Part shown: piece after piece, positions 37,651 through 47,431 of the stretch
Layout: each line of letters opens with the position of its first letter
How positions within the stretch are numbered: the first letter of the stretch is position 1
Source: Singulisphaera sp. GP187
GTDB lineage: Bacteria; Chloroflexota; Chloroflexia; Chloroflexales; Roseiflexaceae
Reading direction: 5' to 3'
DNA: 64,000 nt
Assembly (NCBI GenBank): GCA_943328915.2
Contig: CALQBW020000001.1
Span: forward strand, 1 to 64,000
The notes under the pieces: generated by a model
The model's input: only the letters and a program-made list of their open reading frames with translations
Told to the model about the DNA's origin: nothing
Database searches by the model: none
Made by a program: the position numbers and the translations under genes

Positions 37651-38193
37651 TTATGGTTGGAGCGCAATTGATGATCGTTCGTCGGGAGTCATTAAGCTTA
37701 GTCGGTCGCCACGGTTTAGGTAAATGAGGGCTTCATTTTTGACATTGACCACCATGTCGACCAAGCCATCGTTGTTGACATCGTTGAAGGCTAAATTCAC
37801 CGGGGTTCGATCTTCGGTGACGCCAAACAGATATGGACCATTGATCAGCCGCGTTTTATTGGTGTCGCCACCAGGAATTTGTAAAATGACCACTTGGCGG
37901 TTGATATTCATTGCGACAAAATGAGTTGGGTTGGTGACAGAATCATCTATACCGATAACGGCATCGCTATGAAACGTACGCGTTGTGCCATAGCGCAGAT
38001 CGTCAAAACGACTAACCCCCCAATTAATACCTGCACTTAATGCAAAATATAAGGCAACCGCAGCGACGAATATCCCGACAAAATAACGAATCGTTGGTAA
38101 TGAGGATGTGGTTTGGTGTTGGAATAATGCTGAGCTCTTGGAGCGTGGAAGGCGAATTGTGATGAAACGTTTTTCTTGTGAGCGTACTGCCAT
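37651..38193 (-). CDS. Small membrane-anchored protein with one FG-GAP/VCBS-like repeat
   Basis: 180 residues with GAGGAGG before the ATG. A basic N-terminal tail is followed by one membrane segment (about 36-58) and an exported beta-rich domain. Residues 138-149 (DVNNDGLVDMVV) match the calcium-binding loop of an FG-GAP/VCBS repeat, but only one repeat is present, far short of a propeller. I do not recognise the family; a calcium-dependent surface or dimer-forming role is possible. Confidence 0.75.
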   Translation of the reverse strand: MAVRSQEKRFITIRLPRSKSSALFQHQTTSSLPTIRYFVGIFVAAVALYFALSAGINWGVSRFDDLRYGTTRTFHSDAVIGIDDSVTNPTHFVAMNINRQVVILQIPGGDTNKTRLINGPYLFGVTEDRTPVNLAFNDVNNDGLVDMVVNVKNEALIYLNRGDRLSLMTPDERSSIALQP

Positions 38194-38457
38194 GGGAACC
38201 TCCTCGATAATGCGTTCTTTCGCATCAGCACATATGTTTGGAACATCTGTGCTGATTATATGCGAACATTTGTTTCATGTCAAGGAGCAATTTGACTAAT
38301 TTTGAAATGAATTATTTGCAATTGCAAATCATATAGGTGTTGGGCAACTCACACGGATTGTAATTGTTTTTCCAAAAAATGTATCCCCAGGAGCAAGGCG
38401 CGCCATGATAGCAAGCCCGGTCGATGGTACAATGCCACAACTAGATGAAAAGGAACA

Positions 38458-39822
38458 ATGATGCAACGGCAACGGGAACGACAACGGCGGGTATTTGCAC
38501 TGGCTATGCCTGCAGTGAGTGAACAAATACTCAATACCATGGTTGGCTTGATGGATGTGTTGTTGGTAGGGCAATTACCGCTTGTTGCTGCTAAGTTTCT
38601 TGGGTATGGGAGCGCTACTGCATTGGCTGCCACTGGCCTGGCCAGTGAAATGTTTTGGACGATGACGATTTTGTTTATGGCCATCGGCACAGGGTGTACG
38701 GCGCTTACTGCACGGGCACGTGGCGCGCATGACGGTGTCCTCGGTAATAGTGCGTTGCGCCAAGGGTTGTTTTTGGGATTAATGGCATCTATGGTGATGA
38801 GTGTAATCTGCATCATATATGCGCCTCAATTAATCGGAGTATATGGAGCGACCGCCCAAGTAACGCAACTGGGTGGCGAATTTTTGACGATTCTGGCTTA
38901 TGCTTTTGTGCCTACTGCCATAAGTATGATTGGGATGGCGGCATTGCGTGGTGCCGGCGACACCCGTACGCCGCTCTACATCATGATTGGTGTCAATATT
39001 CTTAACGTCGTTATTTCGTATTGTTTGATTGGCGGACACTTTGGGTTGCCGATCTTGGGTGTGCGTGGTGCAGCGAGTGGTGCCGCTGTTGCACGTACGT
39101 TTGGCTGTATTGTGACCTTGGTCGTGTTGTTGCGTGGTCGCGCCGGGCTCATCCTTAATAAGTTCTTGTGGCCTGAATGGGAAATGATCAAACGCGTTTC
39201 GCGGGTCGGCTTGCCATTTGCGGGTGAACAAGCGGTGTTTCAAGGGGCATTAATAATATTCTTGGGCATGATTACTGGGTTAGGAACTGCCGCATACGCA
39301 GCACATAATTTGGTCATTCGGATTGAATCGTTATCATTTTTGCCTGGGTGGGGCTATGGGATTGCAGCTTCGGCGTTGGTTGGACAGGGTTTGGGTGCAC
39401 GTGATCCTGATGAGGCCGAGGCAGCGAGCTATGAAGCCCTCCGCCAGACATCGATCATCATGTTGGTACTTGGCGGCATCATGGTGGCGATTCCTGCGGT
39501 TCTCTTGCGTTTGTTTATCAATGATGAATCGGTGATTCTCGCCGGTAGCGTGCCCTTGCAAATTGCCGGTGCATTTCAATTATTTATGGGCGGCAATTTT
39601 GTATTGTCAGGTGCGCTCCGGGGTGCCGGCGATACGCAATGGCCACTTTATACCAAAGTTATTAGTACGTGGTGTTTTCGATTACCAATTTCGTACTTCA
39701 TTTTGAAGCATGGTGGTGGCTTGACTGGGGTTTGGGTTGCGATGGGGATTGATTTTTTTGTCCAAGCGTTATTGTCATTTTTCCGCTTTCGCCAAGGGAA
39801 ATGGCGCTTGTTGAAAATCTAG
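38458..39822 (+). CDS. MATE family multidrug/sodium antiporter
   Basis: About 454 residues with twelve predicted membrane segments and an internal two-fold repeat. Family features are MPAVSEQILNTMVGLMDVLLVG at the start (quoted in part), AALRGAGDTRTPLYI in the first half and GALRGAGDTQWPLY in the second half. It exports cationic compounds using Na+ or H+. Two adjacent ATGs are possible (38458 or 38461); the second is better spaced from AGGAA. Confidence 0.93.
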   Translation: MMQRQRERQRRVFALAMPAVSEQILNTMVGLMDVLLVGQLPLVAAKFLGYGSATALAATGLASEMFWTMTILFMAIGTGCTALTARARGAHDGVLGNSALRQGLFLGLMASMVMSVICIIYAPQLIGVYGATAQVTQLGGEFLTILAYAFVPTAISMIGMAALRGAGDTRTPLYIMIGVNILNVVISYCLIGGHFGLPILGVRGAASGAAVARTFGCIVTLVVLLRGRAGLILNKFLWPEWEMIKRVSRVGLPFAGEQAVFQGALIIFLGMITGLGTAAYAAHNLVIRIESLSFLPGWGYGIAASALVGQGLGARDPDEAEAASYEALRQTSIIMLVLGGIMVAIPAVLLRLFINDESVILAGSVPLQIAGAFQLFMGGNFVLSGALRGAGDTQWPLYTKVISTWCFRLPISYFILKHGGGLTGVWVAMGIDFFVQALLSFFRFRQGKWRLLKI

Positions 39823-39848
39823 TCCCAATCGACAGGAGCATGCCGGAA

Positions 39849-40484
39849 ATGGGGAATCAAACGCTGCGCCAGCATATATCGGTGGCAGGGAATATTGGAG
39901 TGGGCAAAAGCACCCTCGTCGAAATCCTCGTCCAAGAATTTGGCTGGCAACGATATCATGAGTACGTCGATGATCACCCCTATTTAGCAGATTATTATGC
40001 AGATCGGGCCCGGTGGGGGTTCCACTCCCAAATTTGGTTCATGACCCAACGTTTTACCCAGCACCATCAAATCAGCTTGATGAATCAATCGGTTATCGAA
40101 GACCGCAGTATGTATGAAGATTTTGAAATATTTGTTAAAGAACTGTATGCCGAACAAGTCTTGTCACCACTTGATTTTCTGTTGTACCAACAACTCTACG
40201 CCACGCTGGTGCAACGCATCCAACCACCGACGTTAGTGATTTATTTGCAAGCCCATGTAACAACATTGCAGCAACGCATTGCCCAACGTGGTCGTGCGAG
40301 TGAGCTCCAGATTCCATTGGAATACCTCACCAGACTGAATGAACGGTACCAAGGGTGGATGCGTGATTTCACGCATTGTCCGGTATTGCCGATTGTAACT
40401 GATGAATTAGATGTGGTAAATCGACCTGCCGACCGGATGACGGTGATCGATGCGATTCGCCGCCAATTGACGCCCCCTCCGTAG
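39849..40484 (+). CDS. Deoxynucleoside kinase
   Basis: About 211 residues from ATG 39849, placed ten bases after AGGAG; an ATG three codons upstream is only one base from that motif. The dNK fold shows the P-loop GNIGVGKST, the ERS-type site EDRSMYEDFEIF and the lid RIAQRGR. It phosphorylates deoxyribonucleosides for salvage; whether dA, dG or dC is preferred cannot be seen. The frame begins inside the last codons of the MATE gene, but the chosen start lies after it. Confidence 0.92.
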   Translation: MGNQTLRQHISVAGNIGVGKSTLVEILVQEFGWQRYHEYVDDHPYLADYYADRARWGFHSQIWFMTQRFTQHHQISLMNQSVIEDRSMYEDFEIFVKELYAEQVLSPLDFLLYQQLYATLVQRIQPPTLVIYLQAHVTTLQQRIAQRGRASELQIPLEYLTRLNERYQGWMRDFTHCPVLPIVTDELDVVNRPADRMTVIDAIRRQLTPPP

Positions 40485-40811
40485 CCTACCGCATGCGCAC
40501 ACGTTGCAAAAATAGGCCGTCGTGATGATTATTGCACCACATTTCATGGACACCTATCCCCGTTCATCAGCAAATCATCTAGTCGAAATCAAGAGCCACG
40601 AGCGTCGTTGCGTATCGGTTGCGATAGCGCACTTCTGGGTGTTCATATCAAAATTTTGCAATTGGTACAACGAAAACAAATATGTGCGTGGTTAGGTTTT
40701 GTGAGAGGCATACAACCGGTAATCGTGTAGCTAATTGTAAAAAACAACAAAAACATCGGTTATGGGATGTGATAGGGTATAGAAAAGCGCTGAACGTCTG
40801 CGAGGTATCCA
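40485..40811. other. Intergenic region
   Basis: 327 bases between the kinase gene and the STAND ATPase gene. I see no RNA gene, terminator or clear promoter; it must hold the promoter of the ATPase gene. Confidence 0.4.
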
Positions 40812-43307
40812 ATGCCTATTCGAATTAAATCAACCGAACAACAAATCAAAAAACGGATTATCGAGATTATGGTACTCGTCAAAAAACGATTACACACCCA
40901 TGGCATCAAAATTGGGACCGGGAAAGAAGAATTACCGGTGATGTTCGCCTCAAGTAAATCGTTGACATTGGTCGAACGCATCCAACAACGTGGCGGTGCG
41001 GTGAGTAGTAATCGCTTTGCGGATATTTTTACATCACGTCCAAATCGCATGGTTGCAACAACCAGCGAAGAACTTGTATTTACTTACGAAACGATTCTTG
41101 ATTTTGATATGCAACTCTTGAGTGCCCATGAGTTGCTCGAGTTATGCCATTTGACACGATTATCGATTGCACATATTTCGCGGTTTGCTAGATACTTTAC
41201 TGATGATGAATGGCGGACGGCACTGCAGTTTTATCAATTGATTCCGATGCATACGCAGTCCAATAATATATGTATCGGGCGTGATGACGTACTGAATGAA
41301 TTATCCGAATGCCTATTTGCGGAACGGCGCCAAGGGCACGCATGGCAACAACATGTGTTGTTGAGTGGCCCGTCAGGGATTGGCAAAAGCACCGTAGCGC
41401 TTGCGCTCATCCGAGTGATTATGCCGGCGTATGGCCGGCGGATTCCCGTGGTTACAATTGGCAGTGGGTTTACCACAATGGAGCAGATCTATCAAGCAAT
41501 CGGCTTGACGATGCGTCTGCGTTTGCGTGCGGACGAACCGTGGTATACCCGCCTCAAGGATGCCGATGAGTTCCGCAACACGATTATTTGTCTCGACAAT
41601 TTATTGGGGAACGATGCCTTACCCGCAGAAGCAATTGTGCGCCATTTACTCCACACCTTCCCGACGACGCAATTTTTGATTACCAGCCAAATCGCAGGGC
41701 TTGGTCGGCATATGCCTGCGATGCGTGAATTTGCCTTAACGGGCTTGAGTGATGCCAACACACGGGCGCTCTATTGGCAAATCCATCACCAGACGCAGCT
41801 CCGACATTATGATGGTAATGTTCCTGCCGATATTTTGGCACAAACGCACGGCTATCCCATGCATATTATTGCACTGGCAAATAGTGGTGGGAGTCAGCAC
41901 GGTGCCTTGGATGCCATGTATCAACGAGTTGTGGAAGGACTAGGGACAATTCCTGAATTATTGTTGCAGATTATGGCGTTGGTGCAACAACCACTTGGTA
42001 GTCAATTTTGGGCATTGATTGACGAAATAATACCACATGATACAACCCAACCATTGATAAATTATCTGCATCTGTTGGAACGACGGCAATTAATCACGTA
42101 TCGCAACAGCGATGGCTTTGTCATTCATGATGCGATGCGTACTGCCGTCTACGCTATGCTAAATGCCGACCAATTCGATATACTGATCCGGCGAGTCGCT
42201 GAACAATTAACCCCAAACCAGCAACAGATAGCGATGGTTGATGAAGAACGCCATGCGCTCCAATTGCAAATCCATGATGTATTGGCGATTTATGACATAT
42301 TGGTCATCGTGCATCAACGGGGATTCGATGAATTGGCGACGAGTGTGATTGTGCGTTGGCGTACCACCTGGATTCGGTTTGGCTTGTGTGCCCAATTATG
42401 TGTCATCAGTGAAGCGACATTGTACCGCATTGGCCAAGATCATCCCCATGCAAGTGAGTTGCTCTATGCGATTGGGAGTTTCTATGGTCACCGTGGGATT
42501 ATCGAAAGTACCATGCGGTTTTTGCAACAAGCAATGCATCATGCAGACCTCGGATTGCAACGCGTCACCTGGGCCCAAGCCGCCTTGGAATGTGCGTTGC
42601 ATGCCTTACAACTGATTGGTTGGCAAGAATCTGAGCGTTTGTTGCAACGGGCTATGGCGGTGATGAATGCGTTGCACTATGAATATTGGGTAGCCCGCTG
42701 CCATGATACGTTGTCGTACGTGTATATGACCACGGGCAAAATCCGCGAAAGTCTGACCCAAAGCGATGCGGCGCTGTTGCATTACGAAGCGCAAACACAG
42801 TCTTTGGGCCTCGCTGATACTTATTCCAATCGGGGGTTGATTTTTATGGCGCTGGGAGATTATGTGTTGGCGCGCCAAGCACTCAGCAAAGCCGAATGGC
42901 TGTTCCAGCAATTCAACGCCCCAAATAATATTGCGGCGGTCCATTTGCGGATTGCGGCGGTGGCGGCATTAGAAAATCGGGTGGGCGATGCGCGGTTTTA
43001 TTTGACGCAAGCCTTTCGCCAAATCGAACGTGTCGGGGGATTCAATGATTTGTTGTATGTAATTGACATCGGTGCAGGGATTGCATTAGCCGAAGGCGAT
43101 GGGGCTACAGCCCTCCAATTGAGCACTGCGTGTAGTGTAGTACGGGCGCAAATGGGGCTATCACGGGGTGCCGCCTTTGACGATATCGTGCAACGGCAAC
43201 TCTTCCATGCCCATGCACGCCAATCAGATGTGCCGCAACCACCACTCGCAAGTAATATTAATGAATTATTAGCGGTGGTACGGCGAATTTTGCAGGTAAA
43301 TTATTGA
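40812..43307 (+). CDS. STAND (NB-ARC-like) ATPase with C-terminal TPR-like repeats
   Basis: 831 residues; GAGGT lies before the ATG. Residues 1-150 form a basic then helical N-terminal region of no known domain. The NTPase has Walker A GPSGIGKS (186-193), Walker B IICLDN (258-263) and LITSQ (289-293) like the NB-ARC RNBS-B motif, then a winged-helix-like part (LLERRQLITYRNSDGFVIHDAM). From about 530 to the end the chain is TPR-like helices. Such proteins are signal-responsive switches (AfsR/MalT type); output is unknown because no DNA-binding domain is recognised. It stands alone on the plus strand. Confidence 0.85.
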   Translation: MPIRIKSTEQQIKKRIIEIMVLVKKRLHTHGIKIGTGKEELPVMFASSKSLTLVERIQQRGGAVSSNRFADIFTSRPNRMVATTSEELVFTYETILDFDMQLLSAHELLELCHLTRLSIAHISRFARYFTDDEWRTALQFYQLIPMHTQSNNICIGRDDVLNELSECLFAERRQGHAWQQHVLLSGPSGIGKSTVALALIRVIMPAYGRRIPVVTIGSGFTTMEQIYQAIGLTMRLRLRADEPWYTRLKDADEFRNTIICLDNLLGNDALPAEAIVRHLLHTFPTTQFLITSQIAGLGRHMPAMREFALTGLSDANTRALYWQIHHQTQLRHYDGNVPADILAQTHGYPMHIIALANSGGSQHGALDAMYQRVVEGLGTIPELLLQIMALVQQPLGSQFWALIDEIIPHDTTQPLINYLHLLERRQLITYRNSDGFVIHDAMRTAVYAMLNADQFDILIRRVAEQLTPNQQQIAMVDEERHALQLQIHDVLAIYDILVIVHQRGFDELATSVIVRWRTTWIRFGLCAQLCVISEATLYRIGQDHPHASELLYAIGSFYGHRGIIESTMRFLQQAMHHADLGLQRVTWAQAALECALHALQLIGWQESERLLQRAMAVMNALHYEYWVARCHDTLSYVYMTTGKIRESLTQSDAALLHYEAQTQSLGLADTYSNRGLIFMALGDYVLARQALSKAEWLFQQFNAPNNIAAVHLRIAAVAALENRVGDARFYLTQAFRQIERVGGFNDLLYVIDIGAGIALAEGDGATALQLSTACSVVRAQMGLSRGAAFDDIVQRQLFHAHARQSDVPQPPLASNINELLAVVRRILQVNY

Positions 43308-43677
43308 CATACCTATGTGACGCGGAGCTGTTGTTACGTCCTATGCGGGTAATATTGGGGCAATGTCTAGCGCACTAATTGCTGATCGATGGTAAGGTTT
43401 AACCATGTGGTAAGTGCACTATAGGCAAGAAAGGCAAATAGAGTGTAGACCAGCAACCGATCCCCACGGTGATTGATGTAGCGTGGCATCTTCATGCCGA
43501 TACCGTGTGTAATGAACGGTGCCAAAAAAACTAGGCGTGTCGGATTGGCGCAAAATACCACGTGCACACTGGCGAATACGCCACTTGTGGCAAACCCAGA
43601 CCAAAAAATTCAAGTAATGCACGACACCATCAAGTATTGGTGTAACAATCGCAGCAAGCCACGGTTGGCAATCGTCA
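43308..43677. other. Intergenic region, possible gene remnant
   Basis: 370 bases between the STAND gene and the selA stop. On the minus strand two overlapping short frames (66-67 codons) give hydrophobic stretches (for example WLAAIVTPILDGV and YTLFAFLAYSALTTWL), but they are in different frames, have no ribosome binding site and match nothing I know. A decayed membrane protein gene is possible. Confidence 0.3.
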
Positions 43678-45006
43678 TCATAAATTTGTCAAAGTTGTCG
43701 TTAAGATACTATCGTCACTCGGTGCCACCGCCCGTAGATCAAGCCAGAGAGCACCATCTTGGATACGCCCAATGATGGGAATCACAGCGTGGCGAAGTTG
43801 GCGGGCGAGGGCATCTGGATGTGTGTGAGGGCAGACAAGCGCCCACGACGGGAGTGTTTGGCCCGGTAATGATCCTCCGCCGATGGTGCTGGTGCTGGCC
43901 TGCACGTGCCAGGGCGCGGGGAGTGATTGGACAATCGTTGTGGCACGTTGATGGAGTTCATCGCTACTTCGATGAATCATTTGCCATATTGGAATTTCAG
44001 CGGTCGCACGTTGCATTACATAACTCTGCAATGTTGCTTGCATTGCCGCTATTGCAAGTTTATCAAGTCGGACAGCCCGCAGCAACGGGTGCTTCGCGAG
44101 CAACCCGATTGGGGCTTGTTTGCCAATGATGATGCCAGCTTGTGGACCGCCAATCAACTTATCACCGCTGAAACAAACGATATCAGCGCCGGCTTTGATG
44201 CGATCAGGGATGAGCGGTTCGGCAGCCAGCCCATAGGTGCTGACATCGATGAATGAACCACTGCCGAGATTATCGACGAGTAAAATCCCCCGCTGGTGGG
44301 CTAAATCAGCGAGTTCACTCAGCTCAGCGTGGTGGACGAACCCTTGCATTTGGAAATTGCTGGTATGCACTTGCAAAATCATGGCGGTGCGCTCGGTGAT
44401 GGCTTCGGCATAATCGCGTACATACGTCCGATTCGTTGTCCCTACTTCGACCAACGTTGCTCCGCTTTGGCGTAGGACGTCGGGGATGCGAAATCCGCCG
44501 CCGATTTCGACGGCTTGGCCACGCGACACGATGACTTCCCGACCGACGGCCAAGCCGGCAAGGATAAGCAGGATCGCGGCGGCGTTGTTGTTCACGGCGA
44601 TGGCTGCTTCGGCGCCGCTGAGGTGGCGTAGGATCCCCGCGAGGTGGACGCCCCGATCACCGCGACCACCTTCGCCGAGGTTGTATTCGATATTGACCGG
44701 ACCTGCTCCGTGCTGCAATGCGCGTCGGGCTGATTGACTGAGGGGAGCCCGACCGAGGTTGGTCTGTAATAACACCCCACTGGCATTGATGACAGGTCGT
44801 AGGGATGGGGCTGCAAATTGGGTAATTTCGTCTTGCAAAAGCGCCACAATGGTTTCAAAAGTGGGGACTTCACCGTTGCGCAGTCGCAGTTTTTCTAATA
44901 ACATCCGAGCCAAAGCCACCACCGTTGGACGCGGCAATGGGGAGTCAACAGCTACTGCATTCACCAAGCGGTCTATTGATGGTAACTGGCGTTTGAGATT
45001 GGTCAT
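43678..45006 (-). CDS. selA: L-seryl-tRNA(Sec) selenium transferase
   Basis: 442 residues. SelA converts Ser-tRNA(Sec) to Sec-tRNA(Sec) with selenophosphate in a PLP-dependent reaction. The N-terminal tRNA-binding helices (PSIDRLVNAV), the core INASGVLLQTNLGRAPLS, NNNAAAILL and the PLP lysine K283 in FSGDKLIGGPQAG are all present; E. coli SelA is 463 residues. Its ATG overlaps the TGA of the upstream CHAT-like gene (ATGA). selB, selC and selD are not in the window. Confidence 0.95.
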   Translation of the reverse strand: MTNLKRQLPSIDRLVNAVAVDSPLPRPTVVALARMLLEKLRLRNGEVPTFETIVALLQDEITQFAAPSLRPVINASGVLLQTNLGRAPLSQSARRALQHGAGPVNIEYNLGEGGRGDRGVHLAGILRHLSGAEAAIAVNNNAAAILLILAGLAVGREVIVSRGQAVEIGGGFRIPDVLRQSGATLVEVGTTNRTYVRDYAEAITERTAMILQVHTSNFQMQGFVHHAELSELADLAHQRGILLVDNLGSGSFIDVSTYGLAAEPLIPDRIKAGADIVCFSGDKLIGGPQAGIIIGKQAPIGLLAKHPLLRAVRLDKLAIAAMQATLQSYVMQRATAEIPIWQMIHRSSDELHQRATTIVQSLPAPWHVQASTSTIGGGSLPGQTLPSWALVCPHTHPDALARQLRHAVIPIIGRIQDGALWLDLRAVAPSDDSILTTTLTNL

Positions 45007-46190
45007 GGCTTGGGGGTACTCATAGGAATAGGAAAGGATGGGAGAAGCGGTATTGCAAATGAATTATTATTGAGCATGCGCCCTAAAAGGAGCGCTCCGC
45101 TGATAGCTACGGCAATACCAATCACGGCTAACGTGGCCCGCACCCAACTCCAAGAATTGTGCGGCACATCGAAAACAAATAAGCGTTCGGTGCCGGGCAC
45201 AATTCTGAGTTGTGCAAGCCCCCAGTTGACATCTCGGCGGCCACTGGTCAAGGCGCGTCGGCCACGAGTGACGGCGAGATCGAGCGGAATATCTTCGATG
45301 ATGGCGTTGTAGCATGTCGCTGCAAAGCGCACAATTGTATCTGGACGACTCACCCCACTGAAAGTAATCGCAGCGTTGATTGTTTTGCTCATTAATAGGG
45401 CCGCAAAAATCTGTGGCATCGCGAGTATTTGCGGTTCACCGCTACCCGCCATAGTGACACTTATCAAGCCGATATCGGGGAATTGGGCAAGGAGATCGGT
45501 AAGTTCAAACACATCGATTTCACTGCCGAAGACAATCCGAATCAAATTATCTGCATTGAGGAGTACATCCCCCACAAAATGAACGACATGGTAGATTTTT
45601 TGGCTGAGTGCATGTTCAATGTCAACGATGGAATGCACTTCGACAATATTTACGCTAATGCGTTTGGCATTAATTTCGCTTTGGAGCATCGTATGAATCA
45701 AACTGAATTGGGAAGTTTGTTCGGGGTGGACCAACAGCAATATGCATAAAGGACCATCGACCAAAATCGGTGGGGCGGGTTCGTTGATCGAAGATAAGCG
45801 CACGACAGCGTAATCATCGTTGATTGCTGGTGCCCATTCACGCGTGCCAGGTACCATCGCCCATTCCCATGGCAAGGCGGCTAATTCGGGGACGGCAATT
45901 TGGATTTGGATTTGCAGGCGACCATTGCTGTTTTGGGCGGTGCGTGCATGGGCAATCAACATGTCGCGAACGACTTCTGGAAAGATGACTGCGCCGAGTT
46001 CGTGGCCTAATTCGCCTGGATCACCTAATAATTCGGTGTGGGTCGGTTGCAGCAGTCGCCCCCCTTTTTGTACCAAATATTCGGGGATATCAATGGGGAT
46101 AGCGATATTTTGCGATGCCGTAAAGACATACAACACAAAGTCGCCTTGTTCATTGGCACCAATCGAAATGTGAAACGGGGTGATCTGCAT
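45003..46190 (-). CDS. Membrane-anchored, apparently inactive CHAT-domain protein
   Basis: 395 residues from ATG 46190, three bases after the preceding glycosyltransferase stop. The layout is CHAT-like: LPWEWAM (106-112), VHFVGD (203-208) where active CHAT proteases have H-x-x-GHG, and VTMAGSG (245-251) where they have the catalytic Cys region. Both catalytic positions are replaced, so it is probably a pseudo-protease. GRRALTSGRRDVNWGLAQL ends the domain, and a single membrane segment (about 348-372) with a Pro/Ser tail follows. Role unknown; it is translationally coupled to selA. Confidence 0.72.
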   Translation of the reverse strand: MQITPFHISIGANEQGDFVLYVFTASQNIAIPIDIPEYLVQKGGRLLQPTHTELLGDPGELGHELGAVIFPEVVRDMLIAHARTAQNSNGRLQIQIQIAVPELAALPWEWAMVPGTREWAPAINDDYAVVRLSSINEPAPPILVDGPLCILLLVHPEQTSQFSLIHTMLQSEINAKRISVNIVEVHSIVDIEHALSQKIYHVVHFVGDVLLNADNLIRIVFGSEIDVFELTDLLAQFPDIGLISVTMAGSGEPQILAMPQIFAALLMSKTINAAITFSGVSRPDTIVRFAATCYNAIIEDIPLDLAVTRGRRALTSGRRDVNWGLAQLRIVPGTERLFVFDVPHNSWSWVRATLAVIGIAVAISGALLLGRMLNNNSFAIPLLPSFPIPMSTPKP

Positions 46191-46192
46191 AT

Positions 46193-47431
46193 TTACTGTT
46201 TCTGTAATGCGGTGCGGTAGGCTTCCATGGTGCGTTGGGCGACGACAGGCCAATCGAATTGGCTCCGCACAATCGCGGCACTTCGAGCTCCCCAAGCGCT
46301 CCAATGCGCGCGCGCTAGGAGCATCCGTTGTAACCCCACATAGAGTGCTTGCTTATTATTGGGTGGGACTAGTATACCATTCACGCCATCGAATACTTTG
46401 TCAGGAATCCCCCCGGCGGCAGTAGCAAGCACAGGGCGCTGGTGAATCATTGCTTCGAGGGTGACAAGTGATGAGCCTTCGTACAGTGTAGGATGGACAA
46501 AAAAATCACAGGCTGCATATAAATTTTGGAGTTCGGAATCATTCATTCGGCCAGCAAACGTGACATGGGCCGCGATTCCGAGTTGGTGAATTTGGGCAGC
46601 CAGGGCGGGACGTTCCTTGCCTTCGCCAACCAGCACCCAGCGCCAGCTTGCAGGTAATTCGCCTCGCTGGTGCGCCAATGCAAGGGCATCGGCAAATAGA
46701 TGATACCCTTTGTTGCGTTCGAGCCGGCTGACGCTCAGCATCAACAATTCATCGCCAGATGCATAGCGCTGGCGGAGCTCATGGACGAGCGTTGCGTGGA
46801 TAGGCGCAAGATTTTCGGCAGTATCAATAGCACTCGGTATCACTACGACACGCTGCGGATCAACCCCGAGGTAATGGGGTAAATCTGGCGCGGTACATGC
46901 GTCGGTGGCAATGGTGTAGTCAGCCAATCGATGCCCGGTGGTATACATCCAGCGAAACGGCACATAGGCCAACCATTTCCGCCAATCAGGGGTGCGATAT
47001 TCCTCGAGCCCATGTGGGTTCGCAAAAAAAGGCACGGTGCGGAGGTGAGGATCGTTGCGACGCAACCACCCATATCCAAACGCACACAACCCTTGGCTAT
47101 GCACCACATCGAACCGACCTGCACGCACCGCAGTCGCCACTTGGTGGCCGAGTTCCCATGTGTAGCGCGGGTAATTTATTTGCCGTCCAACGATTGAATT
47201 GGGGCGTAGGTGAGGCGATGTATAGTCGTACCGCAAGGTCTCTACCTGCATATGGGGAGTAAGTTGGGCAAGTTGACTGTGGTCGGGTGGCGTTTGCACA
47301 TACAAGGTGACGTCGGCACCAAGCTTGGCCAAATAGGTGGTCAAATGGTAGACATGGCGTTCGATGCCACCATACCCGTGGAGTGGCCACACCACGCGGG
47401 CGAGCATTGCGACGCGGATCGGCGCCGTCAC
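46193..47431 (-). CDS. Glycosyltransferase, GT4 family
   Basis: 412 residues, GTG start at 47431 overlapping the upstream glycosyltransferase stop (GTGA). GT-B fold: GGIERHVYHLTTYLAKLGADV in the N-terminal domain (in part), SVSRLERNKGYHLFADAL and E-x7-E in EGSSLVTLEAM in the donor domain. It probably builds a surface glycan together with the next upstream enzyme. The CHAT-like gene follows after two bases. Confidence 0.92.
   Translation of the reverse strand: MTAPIRVAMLARVVWPLHGYGGIERHVYHLTTYLAKLGADVTLYVQTPPDHSQLAQLTPHMQVETLRYDYTSPHLRPNSIVGRQINYPRYTWELGHQVATAVRAGRFDVVHSQGLCAFGYGWLRRNDPHLRTVPFFANPHGLEEYRTPDWRKWLAYVPFRWMYTTGHRLADYTIATDACTAPDLPHYLGVDPQRVVVIPSAIDTAENLAPIHATLVHELRQRYASGDELLMLSVSRLERNKGYHLFADALALAHQRGELPASWRWVLVGEGKERPALAAQIHQLGIAAHVTFAGRMNDSELQNLYAACDFFVHPTLYEGSSLVTLEAMIHQRPVLATAAGGIPDKVFDGVNGILVPPNNKQALYVGLQRMLLARAHWSAWGARSAAIVRSQFDWPVVAQRTMEAYRTALQKQ

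Noticed and set aside
43367-43622. Two short overlapping minus-strand frames after selA
   Set aside because: No ribosome binding site, different frames, no family match; kept only as a possible remnant.
43308-43677. Selenoprotein gene read through TGA next to selA
   Set aside because: Reading through the TGA in this region gives no Cys-containing redox motif or homologue that I recognise.
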